Below are positions 47,801 to 56,341 of a DNA stretch of 64,000 nt, one piece after another (within the stretch, counting starts at the first letter, position 1; each line of letters starts with the position of its first letter). The notes beneath the pieces are model-generated. The model made no database searches. It was given only the letters and a program-made list of their open reading frames with translations, and was not told the DNA's origin. Source of the stretch: an uncultured Prevotella sp. (GTDB lineage Bacteria > Bacteroidota > Bacteroidia > Bacteroidales > Bacteroidaceae); NCBI GenBank assembly GCA_900553465.1, contig USDT01000002.1:68901-132900 (forward strand), given 5' to 3'. The translations under genes and the position numbers were made by a program.

Positions 47801-48527
47801 TTTCGGAGGGTTCGATGCGGTGGATATAGCCAAGCCACAGGTGCCTCAGGGTGAGCCGTGGAGCACGATAGAGAAACTCAACAAGGAGCGCGATCTCGTG
47901 GGAATATATCTTTCGGCCCATCCGCTCGACGACTACGCTGTAGTGTTAAACAAGCTGTGTAACCTGCATTGTTCGGAGATAGGACGCGATGCCGACAAGA
48001 AGAGGCTGGCCAAGTTTGCCACGCTTTCGTTCGGTGGAATGGTGACGGGCGTTGTGTCACGCTGGTCGGCTAAGACCAACAAACCTTTCGGTTTTGTGAC
48101 AATCGAAGACTTTGAGGGTGCGGGTGAACTGGCACTTTTCAACGACGAGTGGGTCAAGTGGCAGCATATGTTCAAGGAGGGATACACTGTTTACGTGACA
48201 GCGAAGTGCGTGCAGCGTTTCCGGGACAATGCAGACATATTGGACATACGCATACAGAGCGTCGATTTCCTCAGCGATGTGAAGGACAAATATATAGAAA
48301 AACTGACCATAGCCGTGAACACATCGGTGCTGGACGAAACGCAGATGAACGACCTGGCGACAGTCGTCAAGAACAATCCGGGACGTATTCCGCTCTACTT
48401 CCAGGTGTACGACGCGGAGCGCAAAAGGGATGTGCTGCTTGCGAGCAGGGGAAACGAGGTAGACGTCAACGCTTCGCTGATATCATACATTGAGAGTTGT
48501 CCGGCACTGACATATATGTTGAACTAA
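44805..48527 (+). CDS. dnaE: DNA polymerase III subunit alpha
   Basis: The 1240-aa replicative polymerase has the N-terminal PHP domain (FIHLHVHTYYSILDGQ, MAITDHGNMFGIKEF) and the polymerase core with GPGRGSAAGSVVAYCLGIT and the catalytic Asp pair in LPDIDTDFDDDGRGRV. FTRGESDALRKAMGKKKK follows, then a helix-hairpin-helix region and an OB fold near residues 1065-1130 (FGGMVTGVVSRWSAKTNKPF). I use the ATG at 44805; a TTG six bases earlier is less likely. It is followed by trxA. Confidence 0.97.
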   Translation: MEDFIHLHVHTYYSILDGQSSVQRLVDKAVGDGMKGMAITDHGNMFGIKEFFNYCKGINKKRKAAGEEPFKPILGCEMYVAHRRKEDKVKELGDMSGYHLIVLAKNYNGYKNLIKLVSRAWVDGYYMRPRTDRYDLERYHEDLIVCSACIAGEVPSKILKDDIAGAREAIEWHKRVFGDDYYLELQRHEVKDPRIRANRETFPLQQKANKVLMELAKEYGVKLVCTNDAHFVDQDNAEAHDHLLCLATGKDLDDPKRMLYSKQEWFKTRAEMNEVFSDVPEAMANTLEILDKVEMYSIDHDPIMPFFPIPAEFGTEEDVRRKYTEQQLYEEFTTDENGENPLPKEEADKKIKHLGGFEKIYRIKFEADYLAKLAYDGAKRLYGDPIPDEVAERVKFELHIMKTMGFPGYFLIVQDFINAARNELGVLVGPGRGSAAGSVVAYCLGITKIDPIKYDLLFERFLNPDRISLPDIDTDFDDDGRGRVLEWVEDKYGHDKVAHIITYGTMATKNSIKDVARVEKLPLDISNRLCKAIPDRLPDNMKMNLPNAIKAVPELREAEASTNPQMSNTIRYAKMLEGTVRGTGIHACGTIICRDAISDWVPVSTAEDKADPGHKLLATQYDGHVIEETGLIKMDFLGLSTLSILKETVDNIKITRGIEVDLDNIPIDDELTYKLYQEGRTVGTFQFESAGMQKYLRELKPTVFEDLIAMNALYRPGPMDYIPQFIRRKNGQEKITYDIPCMEKYLKDTYGITVYQEQVMLLSRQLANFTRGESDALRKAMGKKKKDIVDKMKPKFIEGGKANGHDPKVLEKIWADWEKFASYAFNKSHATCYSWVAYQTAYLKAHYPAEFMAGNMSRCLNDIGKITKLMSECKSMGIKCLGPDVNESRHKFSANKKGEVRFGLAAVKGMGDSAAQAIIDEREKNGLYKDIYDFAQRVNLSAVNRKAFESLALSGGFDSFGIKREQYFGVTTKGETFLDTLVRYGQLYQMEMMQARNSLFGGFDAVDIAKPQVPQGEPWSTIEKLNKERDLVGIYLSAHPLDDYAVVLNKLCNLHCSEIGRDADKKRLAKFATLSFGGMVTGVVSRWSAKTNKPFGFVTIEDFEGAGELALFNDEWVKWQHMFKEGYTVYVTAKCVQRFRDNADILDIRIQSVDFLSDVKDKYIEKLTIAVNTSVLDETQMNDLATVVKNNPGRIPLYFQVYDAERKRDVLLASRGNEVDVNASLISYIESCPALTYMLN

Positions 48528-48607
48528 AAGTGGCATGGTCTTTGCATTATGTCTAATGCGACAGAACATGTCGTCATAAAGAAATAACATCAAATCAATA
48601 TAAGAAA

Positions 48608-48925
48608 ATGGAAGTTAAGATTACAACTGAGAATTTCGAGAGTTACAAGAATGGCGAACTGCCTTTGGTTGTTGACCTGTGGGCCACATGGTGCGGACCG
48701 TGCCGCATGCTTTCGCCCGTTATTTCTGAACTCGCCAACGACTATGACGGAAAAATCGTTGTAGGAAAGTGCGACGTTGAGGAGAACGACGAGATTGCAT
48801 CCGACTTTGGTGTGCGCACAATCCCGACACTGCTCTTCTTCAAGAACGGTGAGCTCGTGGATAAGTTCGTAGGTGCCACCACAAAGGCTGTGCTGCAGGA
48901 GAAGTTTGACGCTCTTCTGAAGTAA
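48608..48925 (+). CDS. trxA: Thioredoxin
   Basis: The 105-aa cytoplasmic thioredoxin has the redox centre WATWCGPCRM, the cis-Pro strand VRTIPTLLFF, and a C-terminal helix ending DALLK. No signal peptide is present. It follows dnaE by 80 bp. Confidence 0.96.
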   Translation: MEVKITTENFESYKNGELPLVVDLWATWCGPCRMLSPVISELANDYDGKIVVGKCDVEENDEIASDFGVRTIPTLLFFKNGELVDKFVGATTKAVLQEKFDALLK

Positions 48926-48952
48926 TGCTGAGTAAAGATATGTGAAATGTTG

Positions 48953-48990
48953 GGTATGTTCCGGCTGTGCCGTGGCATACCTTTTTTCAT
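48953..48990 (+). terminator. Terminator after trxA
   Basis: GGTATG (48953-48958), with neighbouring G-T pairs, pairs with CATACC (48976-48981) and is followed by TTTTTT. Confidence 0.7.
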
Positions 48991-49114
48991 GCCCATGGGT
49001 GTGGTCTGTGTGCTGTCTGTGGTGGAGCTGGGCGTTCGTAGAGTGGTGGCGGGCATCGGGCGGAGGTTCTGTCATATGGTGTGACAGGCCGGTCGTGTGC
49101 GTGATACGAATTTT

Positions 49115-49561
49115 TGCATAAATATACATTCGCATGATTGCCGATGAATATTTATACATCGTCAACTCGCTGAGAGTATCGATGGAACGCACGACAGATT
49201 TTTCGGTCGCAAATACGCAAGTTTTGAGAGGGTTGCGCAATCTGTTGTCGTACAATGGGTTACGCATTCATGTGTCCCGATGGCCTGTTTCCGGTGTTGC
49301 GAAATGGTCTGTTTTAGGGTGCGATAAAGCCCGTTTCATGGTGTGATATGCTCTATATTGAGGCCTCAAATGGACTTTTTCGCAGTGCCAAACGGGCAAT
49401 ATCGCGCGGGCGGCTTGAAATTTCTGATTTTTCAGTCGTTCTGTCCGGTTGTGAAAAAGGCTTTTTAGTGTTTTCTGACAGTGTCGCGACCGATTTTCGT
49501 TTTCTATTTCGCGAATTTTTTTTGTCAAAATTTTTTACTTCTGAAATTGCATAAATATACA
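49115..49561. repeat. Intergenic 22-nt-array element, copy F, bracketed by ARG-box-like palindromes
   Basis: This lies between the convergent trxA and tsaE genes. The left end has two 14-nt palindromic sites, TGCATAAATATACA (49115-49128) and TGAATATTTATACA (49145-49158); the right end has TGCATAAATATACA (49548-49561). Between them are a TCGCAAATACGCAAG block (minus-sense relative to copy A), six exact 22-nt units (49279-49410, for example GATAAAGCCCGTTTCATGG, plus-sense), and a T-rich box in minus sense (TTTTTTTTGTCAAAATTTTT, about 49516-49535). The rest of the 985-bp gap has only the two flanking terminators and unremarkable sequence. Confidence 0.75.
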
Positions 49562-49770
49562 TTTTCTTCAGTTTGTCATGTCTGACAAAAAGTCGGAGAG
49601 GGCAGTTTGACGAGTTCTCAGATGCGGCGAGGCAGTGGGATCGTGGTGTGGCAGAATGGCAGTCTGGATGTATCCGGATGGCAGTCTGTGGTGGATAAAA
49701 TAATGATGCAGGGGTGGTGGTGACATATTGTCAGTGCGGTACGGGCGTTTTTCTTCGTGCCGGAAAGGGT

Positions 49771-49822
49771 AAATGAAAAACAGCATCCGCACGCCGGTGT
49801 CCGGTCCGTGTGAATGCTGTTG
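49771..49822 (-). terminator. Terminator after tsaE
   Basis: A stem of about 15 bp (arms 49779-49793 and 49807-49821, outer part AACAGCAT with ATGCTGTT, one mismatch) is followed on the minus strand by TTTTTCATTTACC. It lies 90 bp past the tsaE stop and ends the aroA-to-tsaE gene string. Confidence 0.8.
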
Positions 49823-49910
49823 TGTCTGTGTATGGTTGTTTTTACGTGGCGCTGTGCTACGTGTCGCTTTGCACCATGTCTTGTTATATCGGCTGTTTGC
49901 TGTCTCTGTG

Positions 49911-50324
49911 TCAGATTATCACAGAACGGCTGCCGTCCTCGTTCTCCTTTATTGTCACTCTTGTTGCGTCTTCAGGCAACAGGTCTTCTATCAGTTCTGG
50001 CCACTCTATGAAGCAGTGAGCGCCGCTGTAGAAATATTCTTCGTAGCCGAGGTCGTACACCTCCTCCAGCTTCTTTATGCGGTAGAAGTCGAAGTGAAAT
50101 ATCTGTCCGCCTGTTGTTTCCGACTGGTATTCGTTCACTATGGCGAATGTCGGAGATGTGATGACTTCCTTCACGCCCATACATTCGCACACAGCCTTGA
50201 TGAATGTAGTCTTTCCTGCGCCCATCTTGCCGTAGAATGCAAACACTCTGGCGTCTTTCATGCATGCCACAAACTGTTCTGCGGCAGCGCCTATCTGGTC
50301 GAGCGAGTTGATTTTTATTTCCAT
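49911..50324 (-). CDS. tsaE: tRNA threonylcarbamoyladenosine biosynthesis ATPase TsaE
   Basis: The 137-aa P-loop ATPase needed for t6A37 synthesis has Walker A GKMGAGKTTFIKA, the SPTFAIVNEYQ strand, HFDFYRIKKLEEVYDLGYEE and FIEWPE. The length is normal. It lies 12 bp behind porX at the end of the string. Confidence 0.94.
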   Translation of the reverse strand: MEIKINSLDQIGAAAEQFVACMKDARVFAFYGKMGAGKTTFIKAVCECMGVKEVITSPTFAIVNEYQSETTGGQIFHFDFYRIKKLEEVYDLGYEEYFYSGAHCFIEWPELIEDLLPEDATRVTIKENEDGSRSVII

Positions 50325-50336
50325 ATCTTTTTGTTT

Positions 50337-51893
50337 TTATCGTTTTCTTGATGTGAGAGTTATCAGCGGTATGAGCATCTCCTCCATCGAAATGCCGCCG
50401 TGCTGGAACGTGTTCTTGTAGTAGGACACGTAGTAGTTGTAGTTGTTCGGATAGGCGAAGAATGAGTTTCCGGTGGCAAACACGTACGCTGTGCTGAGGT
50501 TCGGCGCCGGCAACTGTGCCTTGCGCGGGTCTTTTATCACGAATACGTCCTTCGAACTGAAGTTCAGGTTCTTGCCCAGTTTGTACCGCAGGTTGGTGTT
50601 GGTGTTGCGGTCGCCCACAATCTTTACGGCTTTCGACGCACGAATACTGCCGTGGTCGGTCGTTATTATCACCTTGCAGTCGGTCTCCGACAGCTTTCTC
50701 AGCAGCTCGCTCATCACCGAGTGCTGGAACCAGCTGAGCGTTATGCTGCGGTAGGCCGACTCTGTGTTGGCCAGCTCGCGCACCATCTTCGACTCTGTGC
50801 GGGCATGTGAGAGCATGTCGATGAAGTTCACCACAATCACGTTGAGGTCGTTTCTGAGCAGTTCGTTCAGGCGTTCTATTATCTTCTCTCCGCCTGCCGT
50901 TCCGTTTATCTTGTGATAACTGAACGAGTCGTGACGCCTGAAGCGTTCTATCTGTGTCCTTATCAGTGGTTCCTCGTTGAGGTTCTTGCCTTCCTCCTCG
51001 TCCTCGTCCACCCACAGTTCGGGGAACATCTCGGCTATCTTGCTCGGCATCAGACCGCTGAATATGGCGTTGCGCGCATATTGGGTGGCTGTAGGCAGTA
51101 TGCTCATATACATGTCCTCGTCGATGTCGAACATGTCGCCGGCCTCTTGTGCGATGACGCGCCACTGGTCGTATCTGAAGTTGTCGATAACGATGAGGAA
51201 CACTTTCTCGCCGCTGTTGAGCAGCGGGAACACCTTTTTCTTGAATATGTCGGGGCTCATGAGCGGACGTTCCGCGTCGCCTGAGGCCGTCATCCAGTCC
51301 ATGTAGTTGTTCTTCACATACTTGGCGAAGCCGATGTTTGCCTCCTCTTTCTGCATCTGCAGCGTCTCGGTCATTGAACTGTTCGTGCTGCTCAGCTCCA
51401 GTTCCCAGTGCACCAGACGCTTGTATATGTCCACCCAGTCGTCGTATGTGCGGCTCTCCATTATCTGCATGGCAATGTTTCCGAAGTTCTGCTGATAGCT
51501 AGTCTGTGTCACTTCGGTCACAATCTGCTTCTTGTGGATATTCTTTTTCAGCGTCAGCAGAATCTGGTTGGGGTTCACTGGTTTTATGAGGTAGTCGGCA
51601 ATCTTCGACCCGATGGCCTGGTCCATGATGTTCTCCTCCTCGCTTTTCGTCACCATCACCACCGGTGTGGCGGGCGATATCTCCTTTATCTGCTGCAGAG
51701 TCTCAAGTCCTGTGAGGCCGGGCATCATCTCGTCGAGCAATATAAGGTCGAACGTTGTCTGCCGGCATTTGTCAATGGCGTCGATACCATTGCTCACGGT
51801 GATGACTTCGTAGCCTTTTTTCTCGAGGAAGATGATGTGTGCCTTGAGCAGTTCTATCTCATCATCCACCCATAATAACAAACCGTTTGTCAT
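50337..51893 (-). CDS. porX: PorX: response regulator with PglZ/alkaline-phosphatase-fold effector domain
   Basis: The 518-aa cytoplasmic regulator is of the type IX secretion system. The receiver domain covers residues 1 to about 120 (VDDEIELLK, phospho-acceptor Asp54 in LILLDEMMPG, VMVTKSEEEN). A helical linker is followed by the PglZ domain with likely metal-binding segments LIVIDNFRYDQWRV, NAIFSGLMPS, NFIDMLSHART and ITTDHGSIRA. In Porphyromonas and relatives PorX works with PorY and a sigma factor to control secretion genes. It follows porW/sprE and precedes tsaE. Confidence 0.93.
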   Translation of the reverse strand: MTNGLLLWVDDEIELLKAHIIFLEKKGYEVITVSNGIDAIDKCRQTTFDLILLDEMMPGLTGLETLQQIKEISPATPVVMVTKSEEENIMDQAIGSKIADYLIKPVNPNQILLTLKKNIHKKQIVTEVTQTSYQQNFGNIAMQIMESRTYDDWVDIYKRLVHWELELSSTNSSMTETLQMQKEEANIGFAKYVKNNYMDWMTASGDAERPLMSPDIFKKKVFPLLNSGEKVFLIVIDNFRYDQWRVIAQEAGDMFDIDEDMYMSILPTATQYARNAIFSGLMPSKIAEMFPELWVDEDEEEGKNLNEEPLIRTQIERFRRHDSFSYHKINGTAGGEKIIERLNELLRNDLNVIVVNFIDMLSHARTESKMVRELANTESAYRSITLSWFQHSVMSELLRKLSETDCKVIITTDHGSIRASKAVKIVGDRNTNTNLRYKLGKNLNFSSKDVFVIKDPRKAQLPAPNLSTAYVFATGNSFFAYPNNYNYYVSYYKNTFQHGGISMEEMLIPLITLTSRKR

Positions 51894-51975
51894 ATGTCTG
51901 ATGTTTTGTTGCTGAGTGTTTCTGTGTTTGTTGATGTTCTGTGGACACCGTCCGGACGTCGTACAGACCTCCGGT

Positions 51976-54900
51976 TCAGAAGCCTTCCAGATCGTAGTAT
52001 TCGTCGTATATTACGTCCGGAGTGTCCTTCTTTTTCTTGTTGCCGGTGTCCTGGAAGTCATCTTCGAAGTAGAACTCGTCCTCCAGCTGTTGGGCCGGCA
52101 GCTTTTCTTCCTGCTGCTTGTTTTCCTCCTGTTGTTTCTTGGGAGCGGTCTTACTGTCGTCGTTCTCCTTCTTCAGAGGTTGTTTCGGTTCGTCCTTCGG
52201 CTTGGCGTTCTCCGTGTTGTTGTCCTTAAGATCCTCCAGAGGAATGATTATCGAGTCGTCCGGTTCGGTCAAGACATCTTTCTTTTCGTTATTGGTGTTG
52301 TCCGGCACAGGCTTCATCATGTTGTCTTCCTGTTTGGATTCGTCTTTCTTTTCATCCTTCACGTTGTCCGGCACTGGATTCATCATGTTGTCTTCCTGTT
52401 TGGATTCGTCTTTCTTTTCGTCCTTCACACTGTCCGGTACCGGATTCATCATGTTGTCTTCCTGTTTGAGTCCGTCTTTCTTTTCCTGCGGGTTCATCTC
52501 TTCAGACTCGGGGACAATTGTAGTTCCGTCCTGTGTTTCGTCTTTACCGGTGTTGTCTTCAGCAGGTATAACGGTTTCACCGGCTTCTTCTGCAGGCGCG
52601 TTCTCTTCAGGTAAGATTATCGTTCCATTGTCTGCAGGTTCCACGTCAAGTCCGTTATCAATGAATGTACCGTTGTCGAGCAACTGGTCTATTTCCTCTT
52701 GTGTCGGCTCGCCTTCCTTCCTTCTCACTGTAGTTATCTCAGCCGGCTCTGTCAGCAGATGCAGTGTACTAACCTTTAGCGGTGCGAAGTGTTTGTTGTA
52801 GAACTTGTCGTAGTCATCGTAACTGTATTTTGTACCGAGCAGAGGCAGGTTTATCTCACTTATTATTATAGTGCGGCTGTGTGCTGCCTGACGTATTATG
52901 TTCTGTTGAGCATACAGTTGTCGTGCGTACTGCAGGGCCTCGTCGTAGTTTCTGAATCCTGATACGGTCATTCTGTTCACGTCTTCAGCCGGTTCTATCA
53001 CGATGTCGAAGTTGCGCACCATGTAGCTTGTGAAGTTGTATCTTGCCAGTTCGTAGAGCAGTTTGTTTTCGTTCACGGAGTCAGGGCTGTATGCGAAGAT
53101 GAACAGGAAGTTGGTGTTCCGTTCGTTCGAAAGCGTCTTTTCGGCGGTAGAGTCGGCCGGAGTGAGAGCCTCGGTGCGGCGTTCCCATACATTACTCATG
53201 TCGAATTTGCCGCCGTATATTTTCCGTCCTGCGTTCACACCGTTCACTATCATGCCGGCAAGATTGCTCAGTTCGCTTTGCGGGAACTTTGCCACGAGCA
53301 TGTTCATGTCGTTCACACATCCTTCAGCATCACCCTCGTTGAGTTTTCCGAGACCTCCGATGAATATGAATTTGTCGCGGTTGGCTCCGAGCGGGAAGCG
53401 TGTTTCGGATATTTTCAAGTTAGCCGCCACCTCTTGCAGACGGTCAGCCTTGAACGCATCGTAGGTTGCTGCGTAGATGGAATCCTCTATATGTTCGCCG
53501 AATTTGGCGTTTTCAACGAAATATGGATCGGTGAGCAGTGTTGTCCAAGGGCTTTCCGGATAGTTCTGTTTCAACTTCTCAACATACGTTTCGGCTGTCT
53601 GCGGGTCGCCCATTCTCGAATAGAGCAGGAACAGATGATAGAACACGTCGGCCATGTTCTCGTATTCCGGATAGCTGTCGGTGATACGTCTGAGAGCCTT
53701 TTCGCTCAATGGCAGATTGTCGAGTTTGTCCTTGAATATTACACCGGAGTTGTAGAGGCCGTCCATTATTATAAGATTGCTGGCCTGTACCTGTTCCTCT
53801 GTGAACGGTATCTGTTTGAGATAGTACTCTCGTTTGTGTGGATCGTTCTGCGCGCTATCGGCTATCAGTTCGAGCGAATCGGCTATGGCTTCGGCCTTTG
53901 CTATGGAGTCGAGCTGTTCTTCGGTCATCTCCTGCTGTTCGCCAAAGGCCACGACGGTCTTGTTTACACGCTGCCAGTTGTCCACGTTCTCTCTCTTTCC
54001 CCATTTCTTCTGGAACTCGGCTTTACCTTGATTCACTGCCATCTGGTTGTAGAAGTACCACACCGAATTTTTGTTTGTCTGTCCGGGAGTCTGCTGATTG
54101 TTGTTGTTCATGTTGTCCACAGTGCCTCCGTTCTGCGCTATTACCTCTTGCGCTTTCTGCTCAGCCAGCTTGTCCTGTTCTTCCTTTTCCTTTTTCTTCA
54201 GAGCTTCTATCACGCGGTCGATGGCTTCGTTACGCTGTTTCTCGTCCATTTTTGCCAGTGCCTGGAGCGAGTCCTGCAGATGGACGGCATCTGTGTAGGG
54301 CACAAGTTCGTCGAGAACCTGTGAGCGGCGTGAAAGTTGCTCGTAGTCTTTACGTTCCTTGTCGAGTAGACCTATCGCTTCGCCGTAGCAACGCTGTGCG
54401 TCGTTGTAGCGTTCGCGGTTCCAGTATATGTCACCAAGTTTGAGCAACAGCACACCTTTTTCAATGCCGTTGCGGGTTGATCCGCTGTTTCCTTTCTCGT
54501 ATGCAGTGATGGCGTTGAGTGTGTCTTTCTGGGCGAGATATATGTTTCCGATGGCGTAGTACACCTGATCCAGATAGTCTTTGTTTTTGTCTGAGGCGGC
54601 CATACGCTTCAACCGTCTTATCATCTTCTTCGACTGGTTGCCTGACATCACCTCGGTCATGGCTATGCGGGCGTTGAACTCCACCTCATATGGCGGGTTC
54701 TGTCTTATCACACGCTTGTAGGCTTTCATCGCTTCAGTCTTGTTGCCGAGTGCGGTCTGCAGTTGTCCCATTAGATACCACTCACGTGCACGCTGCTTGC
54801 TGCGCATTTCGTGCTTAATGACTTTACGCAGATAGGGTACTGCTTTTTCATAGTCGCCGGTGTGTATGTAATAACTCGCGTAGGTGTAGTCCCACTCTTT

Positions 54901-55530
54901 GCGTGCCTGCCAGTGTATGGAGTCGCGCTGCATGTTGCGTATTACATCCTCAGCATCGTATATCCAGCCTTCCTCAAGGTAGCATTTGGCCAGCCACGCC
55001 CTTGCTTTGCCGTAGATGGCTGGCTGTGTCTGATACAGACGGCTCATATATGAGAATGTTGAGGCGGCCTCGTCGAAGTCGCCTTTGCTGAACTGTGAGC
55101 GGCCCATGAGCAGCCATGCCTTCCAAAGGAAAGGGTTATACTCTTTGCGTCCGAGCCATTCCAGGTCCTTTTCGGTCTTCTTTCTGTTTTTAGTCCATAC
55201 CGGCTTGCGCTTTATGCTGTGCAGTTTTATCGCCTTCTGGCATTTTTCTATCGCACGGTCGAAGTTGCTTTTGCCAAGTTCACGGCTGTTCTTGTTGCCC
55301 ACGGTGTAAAGAGGCAGCATTTCCGTGAAGTTGTCGCGGTTGCCGTTTTCCTTCTCCAGTGAACCGTCGATGTATGCCAGTGATCCGTTGTAATAGGTGT
55401 TGTATCTGGCGTTGAAGGCATGCCACCATCTGCTCTTCGCAGTGTTTTTCTGCGTAGAGCAAGCGGCCATTATCATGAGCCATGCGGCAGCCATGAGTAT
55501 GGCTAAGTATTTAGTGTTGTGATGTTTCAC
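51976..55530 (-). CDS. porW: PorW/SprE-like TPR lipoprotein of the type IX secretion system
   Basis: The 1184-aa lipoprotein (lipobox MAACS, Cys24) has an N-terminus (KSRWWHAFNARYNTYYNG) and a long TPR array covering roughly residues 60-800, as in PorW/SprE. The C-terminal third is low-complexity, Asp/Glu/Lys/Pro-rich, with three 22-residue repeats of the MMNPVPDNVKDEKKDE type (DNA 52313-52510), and ends in an acidic DEYYDLEGF. PorW/SprE links the secretion motor and periplasmic parts in gliding and non-gliding species. It overlaps the ABC permease gene by 20 bp and precedes porX. Confidence 0.9.
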   Translation of the reverse strand: MKHHNTKYLAILMAAAWLMIMAACSTQKNTAKSRWWHAFNARYNTYYNGSLAYIDGSLEKENGNRDNFTEMLPLYTVGNKNSRELGKSNFDRAIEKCQKAIKLHSIKRKPVWTKNRKKTEKDLEWLGRKEYNPFLWKAWLLMGRSQFSKGDFDEAASTFSYMSRLYQTQPAIYGKARAWLAKCYLEEGWIYDAEDVIRNMQRDSIHWQARKEWDYTYASYYIHTGDYEKAVPYLRKVIKHEMRSKQRAREWYLMGQLQTALGNKTEAMKAYKRVIRQNPPYEVEFNARIAMTEVMSGNQSKKMIRRLKRMAASDKNKDYLDQVYYAIGNIYLAQKDTLNAITAYEKGNSGSTRNGIEKGVLLLKLGDIYWNRERYNDAQRCYGEAIGLLDKERKDYEQLSRRSQVLDELVPYTDAVHLQDSLQALAKMDEKQRNEAIDRVIEALKKKEKEEQDKLAEQKAQEVIAQNGGTVDNMNNNNQQTPGQTNKNSVWYFYNQMAVNQGKAEFQKKWGKRENVDNWQRVNKTVVAFGEQQEMTEEQLDSIAKAEAIADSLELIADSAQNDPHKREYYLKQIPFTEEQVQASNLIIMDGLYNSGVIFKDKLDNLPLSEKALRRITDSYPEYENMADVFYHLFLLYSRMGDPQTAETYVEKLKQNYPESPWTTLLTDPYFVENAKFGEHIEDSIYAATYDAFKADRLQEVAANLKISETRFPLGANRDKFIFIGGLGKLNEGDAEGCVNDMNMLVAKFPQSELSNLAGMIVNGVNAGRKIYGGKFDMSNVWERRTEALTPADSTAEKTLSNERNTNFLFIFAYSPDSVNENKLLYELARYNFTSYMVRNFDIVIEPAEDVNRMTVSGFRNYDEALQYARQLYAQQNIIRQAAHSRTIIISEINLPLLGTKYSYDDYDKFYNKHFAPLKVSTLHLLTEPAEITTVRRKEGEPTQEEIDQLLDNGTFIDNGLDVEPADNGTIILPEENAPAEEAGETVIPAEDNTGKDETQDGTTIVPESEEMNPQEKKDGLKQEDNMMNPVPDSVKDEKKDESKQEDNMMNPVPDNVKDEKKDESKQEDNMMKPVPDNTNNEKKDVLTEPDDSIIIPLEDLKDNNTENAKPKDEPKQPLKKENDDSKTAPKKQQEENKQQEEKLPAQQLEDEFYFEDDFQDTGNKKKKDTPDVIYDEYYDLEGF
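52313..52510. repeat. In-frame 66-bp tandem repeat inside porW
   Basis: Three 66-bp units start at 52313, 52379 and 52445. The middle copy is nearly identical to its neighbour and the outer ones are more diverged. Each encodes 22 residues (MMNPVP, then a Lys/Asp/Glu stretch). The unit length is a multiple of three, so copy-number change would lengthen or shorten the protein tail without a frameshift. Confidence 0.85.
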
Positions 55531-56341
55531 TCTTATTTAACTGCTTGAGTACGTATTTTATTGCCTTGCAAAGACAATAAATGACGATACTTACAAAAAT
55601 AATGGATGCTCCAGACGGAACATTGAGCCAGTAGGACAACGCCAGTCCCATTATGCAGTCGATGCAACCGATGAGTATACTGTATGCAGCGATGCGTCCG
55701 AAATTGTATGTGAAGAGATTGGCTGTCATCTGTGGAATGGTCAGAAGACTCATTGCCAGCACAATGCCTACCATGCGCAGCGTTGAGACTATGGTCATGG
55801 CGATGAGCGCCATCATTGTGTATTCGATGAGGCTTACTGGCAAATGCTGTGAGCGTGCGAACTCCGGATCGAATGCTGTGCTGACAATCGTGCGGTAGTA
55901 GGCTGTGAACAGGAACAGTGTTATAAGGCAGAGTGCGGCTAGCAGCCACAGGTTGCCGCTTTCGATAGTCAGTATACTGCCAAAGAGAAACGACGGCAGG
56001 TCGGGTACGAAACCCGGCGCGAGAAAACAGAACAGTATGCCGATGCTCATACCGAAGGCCCAAAACACGGCAATGGCAGAGTCTTCGCGCACATTACCGC
56101 GACGTGACAGCCACTGTATGCCGAATGCACTGAGCACCGAGAATATCATTGCCGAGAATATGGGATTGATGCCCAGGAACACGCCGATACCTATGCCGCC
56201 GAACGAGGCGTGTGTGATGCCGCCGCTGATGAATGTGAGGCGCCGCGTCACGATGTATGTTCCGACAAGTCCGCATACGATGCTTGCAAGCACCGAACCG
56301 ATGAGCGCGTTCTGGAAAAAGCTGTATTCAAGAATGTTCAT
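55511..56341 (-). CDS. Metal-type ABC transporter permease (ZnuB/TroC-like)
   Basis: The 276-aa protein has about eight membrane helices of the ABC-3 family: FQNALIGSVLASIVCGLVGTY at the start, FISGGITHASFGGIGIGVF, and LRMVGIVLAMSLLTIPQMTA. Such permeases import Zn or Mn with an ATPase and a binding protein. Neither partner gene is in the window, which is odd for this family. It overlaps the Cys-motif membrane gene (14 bp) and porW (20 bp). Confidence 0.9.
   Translation of the reverse strand: MNILEYSFFQNALIGSVLASIVCGLVGTYIVTRRLTFISGGITHASFGGIGIGVFLGINPIFSAMIFSVLSAFGIQWLSRRGNVREDSAIAVFWAFGMSIGILFCFLAPGFVPDLPSFLFGSILTIESGNLWLLAALCLITLFLFTAYYRTIVSTAFDPEFARSQHLPVSLIEYTMMALIAMTIVSTLRMVGIVLAMSLLTIPQMTANLFTYNFGRIAAYSILIGCIDCIMGLALSYWLNVPSGASIIFVSIVIYCLCKAIKYVLKQLNKSETSQH

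Noticed and set aside
49115-49561. Insertion sequence or MITE with terminal inverted repeats
   Set aside because: The bracketing palindromes are about 14-nt protein-site-like motifs rather than long terminal inverted repeats, and I see no target duplication or transposase. Mobility remains open but unsupported.
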